Positions 5,463 to 6,907 of a stretch of 6,907 nt of DNA are shown piece by piece. The stretch covers positions 1 to 6,907 of the forward strand of contig JAZNUS010000144.1 in assembly GCA_045592485.1 (NCBI GenBank), read 5' to 3'. Under the pieces are notes generated by a model that worked only from the letters and a program-made list of their open reading frames with translations, was not told the DNA's origin and did not search any database. Numbering within the stretch: position 1 is the stretch's first letter; the number at the start of each line of letters is the position of its first letter. Source of the DNA: RGIG1828 sp045592485 (GTDB lineage: Bacteria; Bacillota; Clostridia; UMGS1810). Both the position numbers and the translations under genes were made by a program.

Positions 5463-6761
5463 TTAATTGTCCGATTTTTCTTTTGCGTTGGCAAGCTTTA
5501 TGTGGCGTCTCATTTTAACTTCCTCAGGCATAGGCTTAATGTCACCTGCCGCCATGAGAGCCTGTCTTGTGAGAAGAGGACCAAAAAGCTCATAAATCAG
5601 AACTGCAAAAAGAGTGATGTTTCTAATGAGATTGCCTTCTTCACCGAGCTGCATTGCAGTGGCACACATTCCAAGTGCCACACCTGCCTGAGGAAGAAGT
5701 GTGATACCAAGATATTTACAAATGTTTGAATCGCATTTTGTCATTTTGGCACTGACATATGAACCGGTATATTTTCCGATAGAACGGAAAATTATGTATA
5801 TTACACCAAGCAAAACAATTGCCCAGTCGCCAAAAACACCAAGCTCAAGCTCCGCACCGCTGATTACAAAAAACAGTGCAAAAAGAGGTGATGTCCATTT
5901 GTCCGCCATTCCCATAAGGTCGTGGGAAAGAGGACATATGTTACAAAATACAGTTCCCAGCATCATACATACCAGAAGTGATGAAAAGCTGATGTGCACG
6001 GGACCAAGGTGGAAATCAAGCATTGAAAGTGCAACCGTGAGAAAAACAAAGGTTATTGTCATGTTGAGACGGTTTGTGTTTGAATTGAACATTTTTTCAA
6101 GCTGAGTTAAAATCCAGCCCATTATTGCACCGAGGGTAAGGGAAGCAAGGATTTCCACAAGAGGATTGATGATTATTGAAACAAAATCGACTGTTCCCAC
6201 AATAAGGGTTTTTGCGATTCCGAAGGACACTGCAAAAACAATGAGACCAACAGCATCGTCAAGAGCTACAATGGGAAGCAAAAGATTTGTAAGGGGTCCT
6301 TTTGCCTTGTACTGACGCACAACCATGAGAGTTGCGGCAGGCGCAGTTGCTGTTGCAATTGCACCAAGGGTAATTAACTGCGGAAGGGAAATTTTGTCAG
6401 GCATAAGAATGTACATTGCATAAAGGGCAAGGTCAACAAAAAGAGTTGCCACGAGAGCCTGAATAATGCCGATTACCGTTGCCTGTTTTCCGGTTTTCTT
6501 AAGCTCAGACAAACGGAACTCACTGCCGATTGAAAAAGCAATAAAACCGAGAGCCACCTCGGAAATAAGGGACAATGCCTCTACCGCTGCGTGAGAATTG
6601 AAGCCAAGACCCGAAATTCCGAGTCTTCCCATGCAGTACGGCCCTATTAAGACACCTGCAATAAGATAGGCAGTAACCGACGGAAGCTTTAAGGGCTTGA
6701 AAGCTCTGGTCATAAGAAGTCCCACAAGCAGAGCTATGGAAACAGATAATAATGTACTCAT
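5463..6761 (-). CDS. CPA2-type cation/proton antiporter
   Basis: Encodes 432 residues, almost entirely hydrophobic helices (about 12-13), so an integral membrane protein. The N-terminus with KLPSVTAYLIAGVLIGP (25-41) is typical of the Na+/H+ exchanger domain. TATAPAAT (137-144) is the unwound helix of the transport core. Asp168-Asp169 (VALDDAVGL) is the paired-aspartate ion site of electrogenic exchangers. Lys330 (FRSIGKYTG) may be the partner lysine, and QAGVALG (358-364) is another family motif. No C-terminal RCK/TrkA-N domain follows (the tail after about 400 is short and charged), which argues against a Kef potassium efflux protein. Probably exchanges Na+ or K+ for H+. The ATG lacks a good Shine-Dalgarno sequence; the nearest strong one (AGGAGAG, 6804-6810) is 42 nt upstream beyond a palindrome. 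DegV follows in the same operon. Confidence 0.9.
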   Translation of the reverse strand: MSTLLSVSIALLVGLLMTRAFKPLKLPSVTAYLIAGVLIGPYCMGRLGISGLGFNSHAAVEALSLISEVALGFIAFSIGSEFRLSELKKTGKQATVIGIIQALVATLFVDLALYAMYILMPDKISLPQLITLGAIATATAPAATLMVVRQYKAKGPLTNLLLPIVALDDAVGLIVFAVSFGIAKTLIVGTVDFVSIIINPLVEILASLTLGAIMGWILTQLEKMFNSNTNRLNMTITFVFLTVALSMLDFHLGPVHISFSSLLVCMMLGTVFCNICPLSHDLMGMADKWTSPLFALFFVISGAELELGVFGDWAIVLLGVIYIIFRSIGKYTGSYVSAKMTKCDSNICKYLGITLLPQAGVALGMCATAMQLGEEGNLIRNITLFAVLIYELFGPLLTRQALMAAGDIKPMPEEVKMRRHIKLANAKEKSDN

Positions 6762-6773
6762 AATAAGTCTTGT

Positions 6774-6801
6774 ATGATATATTTAGTCCTAAATATATCA
6801 A
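6774..6801 (-). promoter_or_regulatory. 26-bp perfect palindrome and possible promoter before the antiporter
   Basis: TGATATATTTAG (6775-6786) and CTAAATATATCA (6789-6800) are exact complements around a 2-bp centre. On the minus strand TTGATA (6801-6796) and TATCAT (6779-6774), each one base from consensus, lie 16 nt apart across the palindrome. If this is the promoter, the start falls about 6 nt before the antiporter ATG, which would give a nearly leaderless mRNA and make the palindrome an ideal repressor operator. If transcription starts further upstream, the same bases form an RNA hairpin between the AGGAGAG at 6804-6810 and the ATG. Confidence 0.5.
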
Positions 6802-6826
6802 TACTCTCCTTTCTTTTAAACCTTTA

Positions 6827-6837
6827 TGATATAATCA
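6827..6837 (+). promoter_or_regulatory. Possible rightward extended -10 promoter
   Basis: TGATATAAT (6827-6835) matches the extended -10 consensus on the plus strand, though no -35 box is clear upstream. It is itself a small palindrome (TGAT, 3 nt, ATCA), sharing the TGATAT/ATCA ends of the 6775-6800 palindrome. Transcription would start near 6842 and leave the window. AAGGAG at 6886-6891 could be the ribosome binding site of a gene that begins at or beyond the right edge. Confidence 0.4.
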
Positions 6838-6907
6838 ATAAAACACTGTGGACTTTTTATAACAATTTATAGCTTTGACTATTTTAAGGAGTGTATTGCC
6901 ACAGTTT

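Noticed and set aside
5412..5729. Plus-strand frame of 105 codons
   Set aside because: Antisense to the antiporter 3' end and DegV start, with no family resemblance.
6520..6801. Minus-strand frame from TTG at 6801 with AGGAGAG upstream
   Set aside because: The spacing to TTG is only about 4 nt, the product has no family resemblance, and most of it overlaps the antiporter in another frame. I keep the Shine-Dalgarno as an open question rather than calling a gene.
6758..6802. A 14-codon leader peptide whose TGA overlaps the antiporter ATG (ATGA)
   Set aside because: Its frame has no ATG, GTG or TTG start, only ATT very close to the AGGAGAG, so coupling through a leader peptide is not supported.
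1..6907. CRISPR array, defence system, prophage or transposase
   Set aside because: No regularly spaced repeats, no such protein families and no target-site duplications are visible.

Overview
This window looks like chromosomal DNA from a low-GC Gram-positive anaerobe of the class Clostridia (Bacillota). The inference rests on AT-rich intergenic DNA, strong AGGAGG-type ribosome binding sites, sigma-A promoters with TTGACA/TATAAT boxes (several with an extended TG before the -10), U-tailed intrinsic terminators, a DegV-family protein, and a tRNA-Glu whose acceptor and T arms match the Firmicutes type. I cannot place it at genus level. No phage, transposase, CRISPR or defence gene is visible. 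The genes are mostly housekeeping, and the unusual material lies between them.

Layout from left to right. Positions 1-217 hold no gene but contain a long imperfect foldback element (about 6-118, with further inverted repeats to about 157) and a bidirectional hairpin terminator. A leftward two-gene operon follows: a small PQ-loop/SemiSWEET-like membrane protein (968-1267), then a DUF4886/SGNH-like hydrolase (218-946). Its promoter (1300-1328) diverges from a strong promoter (1445-1473) that drives serC (1518-2603) and serA (2621-3787). These two encode the first two committed steps of L-serine synthesis in reverse gene order; serB is not in the window. A hairpin at 3798-3840 separates serA from a convergent CYTH/triphosphate tunnel protein gene (3854-4348, minus).

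Upstream of the CYTH gene on the same strand lie a terminator (4376-4399), tRNA-Glu(CUC) (4412-4483), a perfect palindrome in the tRNA leader, and a consensus promoter carrying 12-bp direct repeats. Further right is a leftward pair: a CPA2-type cation/proton antiporter (5463-6761) followed by a DegV family fatty-acid-binding protein (start preferred at 5444). The antiporter is preceded by a perfect 26-bp palindrome sitting between a good Shine-Dalgarno sequence and the ATG, and overlapping a possible promoter. The right edge shows signs of a divergent rightward gene starting outside the window.

I found no clear undescribed multi-gene system. The observations most worth following are the left-end foldback element, the tRNA-Glu leader and promoter architecture with the CYTH gene directly behind its terminator, and the antiporter palindrome.
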